Part shown: one piece after another, positions 35,870 to 44,951 of the stretch
How positions within the stretch are numbered: position 1 is the stretch's first letter
Layout of the letters: each line of letters opens with the position of its first letter
Source of the DNA: CBDAUN01 sp965214615
GTDB lineage: Bacteria; Pseudomonadota; Gammaproteobacteria; Arenicellales; JAJDZL01
Reading direction: 5' to 3'
Assembly (NCBI GenBank): GCA_965214615.1
Contig: OZ243952.1
Coordinates: forward strand, 3,100,001 to 3,164,000
Length of the DNA stretch: 64,000 bases
Translations under genes and position numbers: made by a program
The notes under the pieces: generated by a model
Told to the model about the DNA's origin: nothing
The model's database searches: none
The model's input: the letters and a program-made list of their open reading frames with translations, nothing else

Positions 35870-37537
35870 TTACTGCGACTCCCAGCCGCTTTGCGATATG
35901 AACCGGTTCAGCAGTATCACCGGCACAACGCCCACCAGGACAATCGTCAAAGAAGGCAATGCAGCGTCAATCAGCCGCTCGTCCGACGCGAGTTCGTATG
36001 CTCGAACCGCCAAAGTGTTGAAATTAAAGGGACGTAGAATCAGCGTAGCAGGCAACTCCTTGAGCACATCGACAAAAACAATCAGCAATGCCGTCAGCAC
36101 CGTACTTCTCATCAAAGGAACGTGAATCTGCCTAAGCACTTCCATCGCGCTGCGCCCGAGCGACCGTGCGGCATCGTCAAGACTCGGCTTGATCTTCTCA
36201 AGGCCGTTTTGCACGGTGCCGAGAGAGATCGCAAGAAATCGCACCGTATACGCAAACAGCAGCGCAACGACCGAGCCCGATATCAGCAGACCCACCTCGT
36301 GTCCGGTCAGATGCCTGACCATCTCGATGATGCGATGGTCGAGCCAGGCAAGCGGCACAATGACGCCGATTGCAACGATAGTGCCGGGTATCGCGTACCC
36401 CAGACTGGAAACACCGATTGATGCACGCACCGCAACAGTGTTCCTGACCCTTCTGGCATAGCTTAGAACCAATGCAAGCGAAACCGCGATCAGCGCTGCA
36501 AGGAATGCCAGAAAAAAAGTGTTCCAAACCAGATTCAAGTACTGCCGAAAATCTGCCTGCGCATCGAACAGGACCCATTTGAGCAGAATCAGCGCCGGAA
36601 TCCCAAACCCCAGAAGAATCGGCAGCGCACAGCACAGCCAGGCAAATGCCGCGTGCTTGCCGCGAAGCCTGATTCTCGAGGTATGAAGCGTTTCGCCGTC
36701 AGCGGAAAAGTAGCTGATCTTGCGCCGCGAATAGCGTTCTGAAAAGATCAGCAGCGCTACAAATCCGAGCAGCATCGCCGAAAGCTGAAATGCCGAGCCC
36801 AGATCGTCCAGCCCGTAGAAGGTTCGGAATATGCCGGTTGTGAATGTACTGAGCCCGAAATATTGAACTGTGCCGTAGTCGGCCAGCGTTTCCATCAGAG
36901 CAAGCGACACGCCGGTTACAATCGCGGGGCGCGACAGCGGCAGCGCAAGTTGAAAAAAGATTCGCCAGTAGCTGTATCCCAGCGTGCGGCACACTTCAAA
37001 TGTACTCGACGAGCGCTCCAGCAAGGCTGCGCGCGTCAGCAAGTACACATACGGATAGAGCACAAGCGCCAGCATCGCAATCGCACCGCCTAGCGAGCGT
37101 ATCTGAAAGAACCAGTAGTCGCCGCGCTGCCATCCTGTGATCTCGCGCAGCCACGTCTGCACCGGCCCGGCATAGTCAAGGATTCCGGTATAGGCGTAGG
37201 CAATAATGTAGGCAGGAAATGCCAGCGGCAGCAGCAGCGCCCATGCGAAAACCCTGCGGCCGGGAAAATCGCACACCGCAACGAGCCAGGCAGGCGGCAC
37301 CCCGAGAAGCAGCGTCGCCACGCCTACGCCCGCCATGAGCAGCGCCGAGTTGACGACATAGTCGGCCAGCACGGTGTCTGCCAGATGACTCCACACTTCG
37401 GCATTGCCGGCAAACAGCATGGACAGCGCAATGATAATGATCGGCGTTGCGATGCCGAGTGCAATCAAAGGTGCCGCAACACCGAAAAATGATGGCCGGT
37501 TCTTAAGATTCATCGCTTCAGTCGCCAAATCCGGCAT
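35870..37537 (-). CDS. fbpB: Ferric iron ABC transporter permease FbpB (fused two-domain)
   Basis: This roughly 555-aa protein has two tandem binding-protein-dependent permease domains and about 12 membrane helices. It forms the channel of an FbpABC-type Fe(III) importer. EAA-like loops are visible in both halves: EVCRTLGYSYWRIFFQLALP and DAARSLGRSAMEVLRQIHVP. ATG 37537 (MPDLATEAMNLKNRP) is chosen; an ATG at 37513 or a GTG at 37576 are alternatives. It follows fbpA by about 70 bp on the same strand. Confidence 0.92.
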   Translation of the reverse strand: MPDLATEAMNLKNRPSFFGVAAPLIALGIATPIIIIALSMLFAGNAEVWSHLADTVLADYVVNSALLMAGVGVATLLLGVPPAWLVAVCDFPGRRVFAWALLLPLAFPAYIIAYAYTGILDYAGPVQTWLREITGWQRGDYWFFQIRSLGGAIAMLALVLYPYVYLLTRAALLERSSSTFEVCRTLGYSYWRIFFQLALPLSRPAIVTGVSLALMETLADYGTVQYFGLSTFTTGIFRTFYGLDDLGSAFQLSAMLLGFVALLIFSERYSRRKISYFSADGETLHTSRIRLRGKHAAFAWLCCALPILLGFGIPALILLKWVLFDAQADFRQYLNLVWNTFFLAFLAALIAVSLALVLSYARRVRNTVAVRASIGVSSLGYAIPGTIVAIGVIVPLAWLDHRIIEMVRHLTGHEVGLLISGSVVALLFAYTVRFLAISLGTVQNGLEKIKPSLDDAARSLGRSAMEVLRQIHVPLMRSTVLTALLIVFVDVLKELPATLILRPFNFNTLAVRAYELASDERLIDAALPSLTIVLVGVVPVILLNRFISQSGWESQ

Positions 37538-37606
37538 TTTACTCTGCCGCAAACCGCGCGCAGCACCAGATCGCACGCCCGGTCATGCCTGCCTTTGCCG
37601 TCCAGC

Positions 37607-38662
37607 CTATCTCCAGCCCGCCTGATCCATTACTTTGACCGCTTCGCGGTTGTTCGTGCCAAGAGCAGTCAGATTCACGCTGTCCGCCTTGAATTGCCCA
37701 AGCTGTTTCAACGTATCGGACACCGCCACACCGGCAACGACAGGATACTCGTGGTTCACCTTGGCATACCAGTTTTGCGACTCCGGGCGGATCAGGTATT
37801 CGATCAGCCTGAGCGCCGCATCGCGGTGCTTGGTGTGAGCCACAATCCCGATTCCGCTGACATTGACGTGGACACCCCTTTCGCCTTCGCCTTGATTGGG
37901 CCAGAAAACTCTAAGTTTTTTCGCAACGTCGCGGTCGGCCTGTTTCTCGCTGGCGGCGAGACGGCCGAAGTAGTAGGTGTTGGCAATTGCAATGTCGCAC
38001 TCGCCGGCCGCGGCCGCCCTAAGCTGATCCGTGTCGCCGCCTGTCGGAGGCCGGGCGAAGTTGGCCACCATGCCTTCGGCCCACTCGGCCGCCTGAGTGG
38101 CATCTGCAGCTTCAATCATTGACGCAACCAGGGACTGATTGTAGATATTGCCCGAAGACCGAATACAGATTCTTCCCTTCCACTGCGGGTCAACCAGACC
38201 TTCATAGGTGGAGAGCTTCGACGCATCGACCCTGTCCACGGCATAGAACACCGTGCGTGCGCGCTGCGAAAGGCTGACCCAGTATCCGTCCCGGTCCCGC
38301 AGATTCAACGGCACCGCGGCATCAACCGCGGCACTTTCGATCGGCTGCAGGATTTGTCGCTCCTTCGCCCGGTGAAGCCGCCCGGCATCGACAGTGATGA
38401 ACACATCCGCCGGCGTGGCTTCGCCCTCCAATTCGATGCGCTTGAGCAATTCGTCCGCCTTGCCGGTAACCAGATTGAATTCAATCCCGGTATCATCCCG
38501 GAACCGCTCAAGCAGCGGCAGTATTAGAGCTTCCTTTCTGGCAGAATAAATGTTCACGCTGTCGCTTGAAGCGGCAGGAAGCGAAAACGCAACCGTCGCA
38601 GCCACAATGGCGGCAACCTGCATCGCGACAATTTTCCCAAGTTTGATTTTCGAGGTTATCAT
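37607..38662 (-). CDS. fbpA: Periplasmic ferric iron-binding protein FbpA
   Basis: This 351-aa solute-binding protein delivers Fe(III) to FbpB. The signal peptide includes AAIVAATVAFSLPAAS. Mature motifs are VNIYSARKEALILPLLERF, ADVFITVDAGRLHRAKE, RICIRSSGNIYNQSLVASMI and ANTYYFGRL, whose paired Tyr are the family's Fe(III) ligands. The ATG has GGAG seven bases upstream. A Fur-like site lies about 70-90 bp upstream. fbpB follows; the ATPase subunit is encoded separately at 39900-41051. Confidence 0.95.
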   Translation of the reverse strand: MITSKIKLGKIVAMQVAAIVAATVAFSLPAASSDSVNIYSARKEALILPLLERFRDDTGIEFNLVTGKADELLKRIELEGEATPADVFITVDAGRLHRAKERQILQPIESAAVDAAVPLNLRDRDGYWVSLSQRARTVFYAVDRVDASKLSTYEGLVDPQWKGRICIRSSGNIYNQSLVASMIEAADATQAAEWAEGMVANFARPPTGGDTDQLRAAAAGECDIAIANTYYFGRLAASEKQADRDVAKKLRVFWPNQGEGERGVHVNVSGIGIVAHTKHRDAALRLIEYLIRPESQNWYAKVNHEYPVVAGVAVSDTLKQLGQFKADSVNLTALGTNNREAVKVMDQAGWR

Positions 38663-38727
38663 TTGTTGACTCCAATTTGTTCAATCGCAGAAAAATAAAG
38701 TGTCGGTCTTTCGAGCACTATCAATAA

Positions 38728-38754
38728 TGATAATGCAAATGAGAATGATTATCA
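38728..38754 (-). promoter_or_regulatory. Fur box upstream of fbpA
   Basis: The plus-strand sequence 38735-38753 (GCAAATGAGAATGATTATC) matches the 19-bp Fur consensus GATAATGATAATCATTATC at 15 positions by my count. A second overlapping TGATAATG half-site begins at 38728. It lies 66-92 bp upstream of the fbpA ATG, in the right place to repress fbpA-fbpB when iron is plentiful. Confidence 0.75.
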
Positions 38755-38858
38755 AATCTTTTTTGCAATTTGCTTTTCTCATGCGATTCAAGGTGTACAG
38801 CCTGGCCGGAAAGGCGAGTAAGTGGATGCGGCGCAGCGAGTCCGCCGTCGAGGCGGCG

Positions 38859-39617
38859 CTAGCGGCCGCCGGTCACATCAAGGATCGCACCCGTGCAGTA
38901 GGATGCCTCGTCGGACAGCAGCCACAAGACTGCGGCGGCAATCTCTTGCGCTGTGCCAGTACGCTGCATCGGTATTGACGAGCGAATCTCGTCGACTTGA
39001 GCTTCGGACCTTACAGACCTGTGCATATCTGTGCGTATGAATCCGGGACGTACGGCGTTGACGCGAATATTTTCGCGCGCCACTTCCTTCGCCAGACCGG
39101 CGGTCAAGGTATCAATGGCGCCTTTGGAAGCGGCATAGTCGACATACTGGCCAGCTCCGCCCAGCCTCGCAGCACCGGACGATATGTTGACAATCGCCCC
39201 GCCGCTGCCGCCTTTGGAAACAGCCATTCGGCGAACCGCCTCCCTTGCGCACACGAATGAGCCCACGGCATTGACCGCGAAAATTCGCTGCATGCGCTCA
39301 AATTCAAGATTCGCAACCGGGCACAGCGGAGCAAGAATGCCTGCATTATTCACCAGGGCGGTAATGCGCCCGAGTTGCCGTTCAAGCGCTTCGAACATCT
39401 CAATCACGTCGGACTCGCAAGAAACATCAGCCCGCAGTGTAATCGCCTCGCCACCCAGGGACCGGACATCGTCGGCAACTTCCAAGGCGGCCTGGGCGTT
39501 GTCAACATAGTTGATCCCCACCGAATAGCCGCGCTTGGCGGCAAGGCGCGCGGTTGCGGCGCCGATGCCGCGGCTGCCGCCGGTTACGAGTACAACTTTT
39601 CTCTGTTCAGTGTTCAT
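38859..39617 (-). CDS. SDR family oxidoreductase
   Basis: This 252-aa classical short-chain dehydrogenase shows the cofactor loop TGGSRGIGAA, the NNAG motif and the catalytic Ser...Tyr-x3-Lys (NISSGAARLGGAGQYVDYAASKGA). RPGFIRTDMH and the C-terminal GAILDVTGGR are typical of FabG/glucose-dehydrogenase-like members. The Tyr and Lys needed for catalysis are intact. The substrate cannot be inferred. ATG 39617 (MNTEQRKVVLVTGG) is preferred over the upstream start at 39644. It separates fbpA from fbpC. Confidence 0.9.
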   Translation of the reverse strand: MNTEQRKVVLVTGGSRGIGAATARLAAKRGYSVGINYVDNAQAALEVADDVRSLGGEAITLRADVSCESDVIEMFEALERQLGRITALVNNAGILAPLCPVANLEFERMQRIFAVNAVGSFVCAREAVRRMAVSKGGSGGAIVNISSGAARLGGAGQYVDYAASKGAIDTLTAGLAKEVARENIRVNAVRPGFIRTDMHRSVRSEAQVDEIRSSIPMQRTGTAQEIAAAVLWLLSDEASYCTGAILDVTGGR

Positions 39618-39899
39618 TGCCGTCGAATCCGTACAATACACCATCTAGGCGGCCGGATGCGGCAGCCTCGCCAATATCCCATCCGCACGCCGAAACACAA
39701 GTCATGGGTGACGACCGATCATATCAATTGCATCCCGGACCGCGGCAATTTGCGGGTACAGGCGGCTTTTCGCACAACCGGCGTTTGACACCGCGTTTGC
39801 GTCGCTTACAATGATTCGGACCGGGGCCGCGCCGCCGGCGCCTCGAATCTATCGGGCGGCATCGCGATCAAGGCGCCGAATGCGCAAGGCAATTCATTC

Positions 39900-41051
39900 A
39901 TGCTCGAAGTAAATCACGTTTCGCTTGCATACAGCGACAAGCCGGTTGTAGTTGATGCCACGTTCAAGCTGCAGCCCGGAGAGATCGGCTCTCTAATCGG
40001 GCCAAGCGGCTGCGGTAAATCCACTTTGCTTCGAGGAATCGCCGGATTCGAGTCGCCGGCCGCCGGAACCATTTCCTGGTGCGGCACCACCCTGTCGTCG
40101 CCCGGAGTCGTGGTCGCGCCCGAAAAACGCCGCATCGGCATGGTGTTTCAGAATTTCGCCCTGTTTCCGCATCTGAACGTAGCCAGCAACATCGCCTTCG
40201 GTCTCAGAGACATGGAGCGCCGGCAAAGCTTGCGGCGCGTGAGCGAAGTCCTGGAACTATTCGAGCTGACCGGCATGGAGCAGCGCGCTCCCCACTCGCT
40301 TTCCGGCGGCGAGCAGCAGCGCGTGGCTCTTGCGCGGGCACTGGCACCGAAGCCGAACCTGCTGCTGATGGACGAAGCATTTTCCAGCCTCGATGTCGAG
40401 CTGCGCCAAGTGCTGCTGCCTGAAGTGAGAGCGATTCTGAAACAGCAGAACATCTGCGCCATACTCGTCACCCACGATCAGCATGAGGCGTTCGCGCTGG
40501 CCGACCGGGTCGGCGTCATGAACCACGGCCGCATTCACCAGTGGGACGACCCGCATACGCTGTATCACCGCCCTGAAACAAGATTTGTCGCCGAATTTGT
40601 CGGCGAAGGAGTCATGGTCAAGGCGACAGCCGACGACGGCGGAACGCTCATCAGTGCGCTCGGCAAACTTTCAATTCCCGAAAGCAAGCAGTTCGCCCCA
40701 GGCAGCCATGTGGACATCCTGGTCCGACCGGACGACATTCTGCACGACGATGCGAGCCAATTCAAAGGCGAAATCACGCAAATCATCTTCCGCGGCTCCC
40801 ACTATCAGTACCGGGTGAGAATTGAAGAAGGCATCGAACTGTTCTGCTTTACCGACTCTCATCACAAGCACGAACTGGGCGAATGGATTGGCCTTTCCCC
40901 TGTACTGGAGCATCTGGTCATCTTTGATGAGAACCGCTCTACGATCGTGGATCAGGATTTGACCCATCCGGAACAAATCGACAGCGCAGGTTCCGGCGGC
41001 GCCGGCCGCCGTCAAGCGAGAATGCGCAGGCGCCGCAGTTCCGCCGCTTAG
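39900..41051 (+). CDS. fbpC: Ferric iron ABC transporter ATP-binding protein FbpC
   Basis: This 383-aa ATPase powers the FbpAB importer. It shows Walker A GPSGCGKSTLL, the Q-loop VFQNFALFPHL, the signature LSGGEQQRVALARALA, Walker B LLLMDEAFSSLD and the His switch LVTHDQHEA. The C-terminal part (SHVDILVRPDDILHDDAS onward) is the TOBE-type regulatory domain of this class. The ORF ends with an Arg-rich tail (GRRQARMRRRRSSAA). It is encoded on the strand opposite to fbpA-fbpB and about 1.2 kb away. Its stop codon overlaps that of the convergent Rieske gene. Confidence 0.93.
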   Translation: MLEVNHVSLAYSDKPVVVDATFKLQPGEIGSLIGPSGCGKSTLLRGIAGFESPAAGTISWCGTTLSSPGVVVAPEKRRIGMVFQNFALFPHLNVASNIAFGLRDMERRQSLRRVSEVLELFELTGMEQRAPHSLSGGEQQRVALARALAPKPNLLLMDEAFSSLDVELRQVLLPEVRAILKQQNICAILVTHDQHEAFALADRVGVMNHGRIHQWDDPHTLYHRPETRFVAEFVGEGVMVKATADDGGTLISALGKLSIPESKQFAPGSHVDILVRPDDILHDDASQFKGEITQIIFRGSHYQYRVRIEEGIELFCFTDSHHKHELGEWIGLSPVLEHLVIFDENRSTIVDQDLTHPEQIDSAGSGGAGRRQARMRRRRSSAA

Positions 41052-42076
41052 CGCCCCGGATTCACAGCGCGGCGAACCCGCTCCTGCAAGGCCGCAACGT
41101 GGACTTCCATTTTCGGCGACAGCGGTCCGGGCTCGTAAGTGCCCGCCTGCATATTTTCGAACACGCTGGCACAAATGCCCATGTCTTCCCTGACGATCGA
41201 TTCAGCCCAATCAAGCGCGTCCTCGCGCTGCTTCGGGTCCATGGCGCCATACCAGCTCCAGTTGGTTGAGCGTGTTCGGCACATTCCGACTGATTCGACT
41301 CGCTCGGCCTTGAAAATATTTTTTCCGAATACCAGCTGAAAACCCGGAAAGCTGTAGATCCAAAGCCCCTTTCCGCTGCGCCCGTCATTGTCCGCATCAG
41401 CGTATTCCACATCGAACGCGACAGCCGCTCCGCTGTTGACCGACCGCAGTTCGACACTGCCGCCGGCAACTGCTCTGCCGAGCCGGCCGTGCACCGAATG
41501 CAGATGATAGCCTTCAACCGTGTTTTCGCAGTACAGCTTCCAGTTCAATGCTCCCGAAACACAAAACTCGCCATGATATTCAAGGTCAGCCGGCTTCGGA
41601 TAGTCAAGGCTAAGCCGGTCGATGTCGCCGATCCACTGATCGAACCCCACCCCTTCGCCACGCGCAAGCTTGATGAAAATTAGGCCGTTCCATACGCCAA
41701 GTTCAGCTTCCAGCAGCTTGTGTTCACCGTCAGGCAACTCGGAAGAATCGCTAAAATTTGGCGCACTCAGCAGTCTTCCGCTATCGCCGTACACCCAGCC
41801 GTGGTATGGACAGATAATTTTCTTGACGCTGCCGCATCCGGACTCCAGAAGAACTGCGCCACGATGCCGGCACACATTCTTGAACGCGCGCAGCGTCCCG
41901 TCGACTCCGCGAATCGCGAACACCGGCCAGCCGCTCACGCAATCGCTGAAATAGGTACCCGGCTGCGCCACCATGCGCTCGGGACACAGCAGCCACCATT
42001 CGGTGCGAAATATGGCGCTGCGCTCGCACTGGTAGATCTCAGCGTCGGTATAGTATTCTGACGGCAGTGATTTCAT
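41048..42076 (-). CDS. Rieske non-haem iron oxygenase alpha subunit (choline-monooxygenase-like)
   Basis: This 342-aa oxygenase has an N-terminal Rieske [2Fe-2S] domain (CRHRGAVLLESG, then CPYHGWVYGDSG). The C-terminal mononuclear iron domain has the two His in ENTVEGYHLHSVH. The opening PSEYYTDAEIYQCERSAIF and the GTYF...VFAIRG block recall quaternary-amine or choline monooxygenase-like members, but the substrate is not determined. The protein is shorter than most members (often near 400 aa). No reductase or ferredoxin gene is adjacent, so electrons must come from elsewhere. Confidence 0.85.
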   Translation of the reverse strand: MKSLPSEYYTDAEIYQCERSAIFRTEWWLLCPERMVAQPGTYFSDCVSGWPVFAIRGVDGTLRAFKNVCRHRGAVLLESGCGSVKKIICPYHGWVYGDSGRLLSAPNFSDSSELPDGEHKLLEAELGVWNGLIFIKLARGEGVGFDQWIGDIDRLSLDYPKPADLEYHGEFCVSGALNWKLYCENTVEGYHLHSVHGRLGRAVAGGSVELRSVNSGAAVAFDVEYADADNDGRSGKGLWIYSFPGFQLVFGKNIFKAERVESVGMCRTRSTNWSWYGAMDPKQREDALDWAESIVREDMGICASVFENMQAGTYEPGPLSPKMEVHVAALQERVRRAVNPGR

Positions 42077-42101
42077 CGCTCAAGTTATAAAATCCGAACC
42101 A

Positions 42102-42755
42102 ATGGTCATCGCCTCAATGAACCGGCCGATACGCTTGACCGTGACCGGATTCGGTCCGTTTCACGGCGTGAGTAAAAATTCGTCCGAGCACCTGGTCAGG
42201 CACCTTGAATCCGTTCAGTGCGTCAGTTCGAATGTGCATCGGAGCACCGCGGTGCTGCCCGTCAATTACCGCGGCGCACGCCGGCGGATTGAATCTGTCG
42301 TAGCGCAATTCCGGCCGCACATTCTGCTGATGACCGGTGTCGCGGCCGGCACCGGATCGCTTCAACTGGAAAAAGTTGCAAGAAACCTCGACTCCTCGGA
42401 TACTCCGGACAACGAAAAAGTCATTCGCCGGAATCAGGCGATTTGTACCCATGCCGCGCAAACCCAGTACGTCAGCGATCTGCCCCTGGATCGGTTCGCC
42501 GCCCAATTGAGCGAATCCGGAATTGCGTGTTCGGTTTCCGAAGATGCCGGAGGGTTTATCTGCAATCACTACTACTACCTTGCACAGCGCATCCGTCTGG
42601 AGCGGGTCCCGCCGCCGCAGTGCCTGTTCATTCATCTGCCCGGTCTGCAGGAACTGACGCGTCCCGGGGCATCATTGACATTTCCTGCAATTGCGCAAGC
42701 CATCGGCCGGCTGACCGAATGGATCGCCGAATCACGTAGCCGGCCGGCTTGCTGA
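42102..42755 (+). CDS. pcp: Pyroglutamyl-peptidase I family (peptidase C15)
   Basis: This 217-aa cysteine peptidase family member removes N-terminal pyroglutamate. The N-terminus LTVTGFGPFHGVSKNSSE is diagnostic. The catalytic Glu (LQLEKVARN), Cys (SEDAGGFICNHYYYLA) and His (CLFIHLPG) are all present, though the region before the Glu is altered (GVAAGTGSL rather than the usual GxAGGR). An ATG at 42117 is an alternative start. It is divergent from the Rieske gene and converges on hemA. Confidence 0.88.
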   Translation: MVIASMNRPIRLTVTGFGPFHGVSKNSSEHLVRHLESVQCVSSNVHRSTAVLPVNYRGARRRIESVVAQFRPHILLMTGVAAGTGSLQLEKVARNLDSSDTPDNEKVIRRNQAICTHAAQTQYVSDLPLDRFAAQLSESGIACSVSEDAGGFICNHYYYLAQRIRLERVPPPQCLFIHLPGLQELTRPGASLTFPAIAQAIGRLTEWIAESRSRPAC

Positions 42756-42785
42756 CGCTGTCAACCGGGCAGGCCGGCACCGCCG

Positions 42786-43979
42786 CTATCGCAGGCCAAG
42801 CTCGTCGAACACGTCTTCCAGCGCATCCACCAGCCGCTTGATCATCTTATCGTCATGCAGCGGAGTCGGCGTAATCCGAAGCCGCTCCGTGCCCACCGGC
42901 ACAGTGGGATGGTTGATGTGCTGCACGAAAATTCCGTGACGGTCCAAAAGTAGATCGCTCGCCATGCGGCAACGCTTTGCATCGCCTACCATGACTGGCA
43001 CAATGTGACTGGGATTTTCGAGTTGCGGAATATTCGCCTCGCGCAGCATTGACTTGAGCGTCTTCACGTTGCGGTGCAATTTGATCCGCCGCTGCACGTC
43101 CTTTCGCACCAGCTTGACGCTGGCAACCGCGCCCGCCGCAGTGGAAGGCGGCATGGCGGTGGTAAAAATAAAGCCAGTGCCGTAGCTTCGCACATAGTCC
43201 ACCAGCAGGGGCTTTGAAGCGATGTATCCGCCGATCAGTCCGAACGCCTTGCCCAGGGTCCCCTGAATGATGTCTACCCGGTCCTCAAGGCCGTCCCTTT
43301 GCGCAACCCCGCCACCCTGCTCTCCGTAGAGACCGACGGCATGTACTTCGTCCAGGTAGGTGACGGCATCGAATTCATCGGCGAGATCGCATATTTCCTT
43401 GATCGGACCAATATCGCCATCCATCGAATATACCGATTCGAAAGCAATCAGCTTCGGCCTTCCGGGGTCCACGCTGCCCAGCAACTGGCGCAGATGATCG
43501 ACATCGTTGTGACGGAAAATATGCCGCTCGCACTTGCCGAAACGCACACCTTCGATCATCGAGGCGTGATTCAGCGCATCCGAGAACAGCACCATCCCGG
43601 GGATTCGCCCGAGAGTGCTCAAAACTGTCGAGTTGGCCACATATCCGGAGGTAAACACCAAGGCCGATTTCTTGCCGTGAAGCGATGCAAGCTCCGCCTC
43701 GAGTTCAACCAGCGGATGAGACGTTCCGGCGATGTTCCGCGTGCCGCCCGCACCGCTGCCGATCTCCCGCACAGTGCGGCAGATGGCATCGGCGATCTCC
43801 GAATGCTGCCCCATCCCGAGGTAGTCGTTGTTGCACCAGATCGTTATATCGCGGCCGATTGTATGATTGGTCGCGCGCGGATAGTCTCCCGCGTGCCGCT
43901 CCAAGTCGGTAAACTCGCGATAATTCCCGGCTTCCTTGAGCCGGTCAATCGCGCTTTGAAAAAATGTATCGTAGTCCAT
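42786..43979 (-). CDS. hemA: 5-aminolevulinate synthase (C4 pathway)
   Basis: ALA synthase condenses glycine and succinyl-CoA, the first step of haem synthesis by the Shemin route. The 397-aa protein aligns by eye along its length with Rhodobacter HemA: ITIWCNNDYLGMGQH, GSGAGGTRNIAGTSHP, SDALNHASMIEGVR, AFESVYSMDGDIGPI, YLDEVHAVGLYG, the PLP lysine in IIQGTLGKAFGLIGGY, and TERLRITPTPLHDD. KBL and BioF lack the SDALNHASMIEG and PTVPVGTERLR combination. It lies 95 bp after prmA. ALAS in an otherwise gammaproteobacterial gene neighbourhood is unexpected. Confidence 0.96.
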   Translation of the reverse strand: MDYDTFFQSAIDRLKEAGNYREFTDLERHAGDYPRATNHTIGRDITIWCNNDYLGMGQHSEIADAICRTVREIGSGAGGTRNIAGTSHPLVELEAELASLHGKKSALVFTSGYVANSTVLSTLGRIPGMVLFSDALNHASMIEGVRFGKCERHIFRHNDVDHLRQLLGSVDPGRPKLIAFESVYSMDGDIGPIKEICDLADEFDAVTYLDEVHAVGLYGEQGGGVAQRDGLEDRVDIIQGTLGKAFGLIGGYIASKPLLVDYVRSYGTGFIFTTAMPPSTAAGAVASVKLVRKDVQRRIKLHRNVKTLKSMLREANIPQLENPSHIVPVMVGDAKRCRMASDLLLDRHGIFVQHINHPTVPVGTERLRITPTPLHDDKMIKRLVDALEDVFDELGLR

Positions 43980-44074
43980 AGGGCCTATCTGGCATCAAGC
44001 ACTGTGCAATCGCCGTGCCGATCAAGACCTGTCAGCGCATCGGTCCGGGCGCAGCAAGGTTCTGATTATACCGA

Positions 44075-44947
44075 TTAACCGTCCTTGCGCTTGCAGCCAG
44101 ACAGCAGTACCCACTCTTGGTCCGTTTCCATGGCGAACTCAAACCGGTCGCAGTACGCCATCCGCACCATGTCGGCCTGAGTCTGCAAAATACCCGACAG
44201 CGCCAGCCATCCGCCCTCGCAGACCATGTCGCCGATTGACCCGGCGAGCTCGCAAAGCGCTTCGGAATACAGATTGGCAACCACAATGCCGGCTTTGATA
44301 CCTTCGATTGCCGCATCTTCGGGCGTCAAGGCGCAATACCTGCGATCCAGATCGTTCCTTGCGGCATTGGCCTGGCTCTCGGCGATCGCATCCGGGTCAT
44401 TGTCGATGCCCCAGGCAAAGTCCGCCCCGAGCCGGATGGCAGCCAAGGCGATCACACCGGTGCCGCAGCCGTAGTCGATTAGCGCTGTACGCGTCAGATC
44501 GCACCTGGCGATGAACTCAAGGCAAAGCCGCGTCGTGGGATGGTGTCCGGTACCGAACGCGACCGAAGGATTGATGACCACGGTCGCCGGATCGTGCGCG
44601 CCGCGATCGTGCCAGGGCGCTGCAATCCTAAGCCGGCCAGCGACATCCACAGCCTTGAAGTCCGATTGCGAAGCGCGAACCCAGTCGCGGTCTTCGATCC
44701 GGCATTCCTGTATTGAAGATGTCTCGGACACAACGGACAGGGCGAGAAGATTGCGCTGCAGCTGTGCGCGCGAATACCGCTTTTCGTCAAACAGCCCGGT
44801 CACCTGCGCCGAAGCCGCGTCAGCCTGAGCGTCAATTGCATCAACCGTGGTTGCAACGGCACCGCTGCACTCGAACGCCTCGCATGCCGCGTCAGCCTGG
44901 TCAAAGCCGCATCTGACCGAAACGTTGATCCAGCCGCAAAGGGTCAC
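44075..44947 (-). CDS. prmA: Ribosomal protein L11 methyltransferase PrmA
   Basis: PrmA trimethylates ribosomal protein L11. The 290-aa form begins at GTG 44947, four bases after the accC stop; the longer open frame to 45064 lies inside accC and has no family features. The N-terminal domain is divergent. The catalytic domain shows VVINPSVAFGTGHHPTTRLC, the SAM motif LIDYGCGTGVIALAA and VVANLYSEAL in place of the usual NIL motif. The order accB-accC-prmA is typical of Gammaproteobacteria. Confidence 0.92.
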   Translation of the reverse strand: MTLCGWINVSVRCGFDQADAACEAFECSGAVATTVDAIDAQADAASAQVTGLFDEKRYSRAQLQRNLLALSVVSETSSIQECRIEDRDWVRASQSDFKAVDVAGRLRIAAPWHDRGAHDPATVVINPSVAFGTGHHPTTRLCLEFIARCDLTRTALIDYGCGTGVIALAAIRLGADFAWGIDNDPDAIAESQANAARNDLDRRYCALTPEDAAIEGIKAGIVVANLYSEALCELAGSIGDMVCEGGWLALSGILQTQADMVRMAYCDRFEFAMETDQEWVLLSGCKRKDG

Positions 44948-44951
44948 AGAG

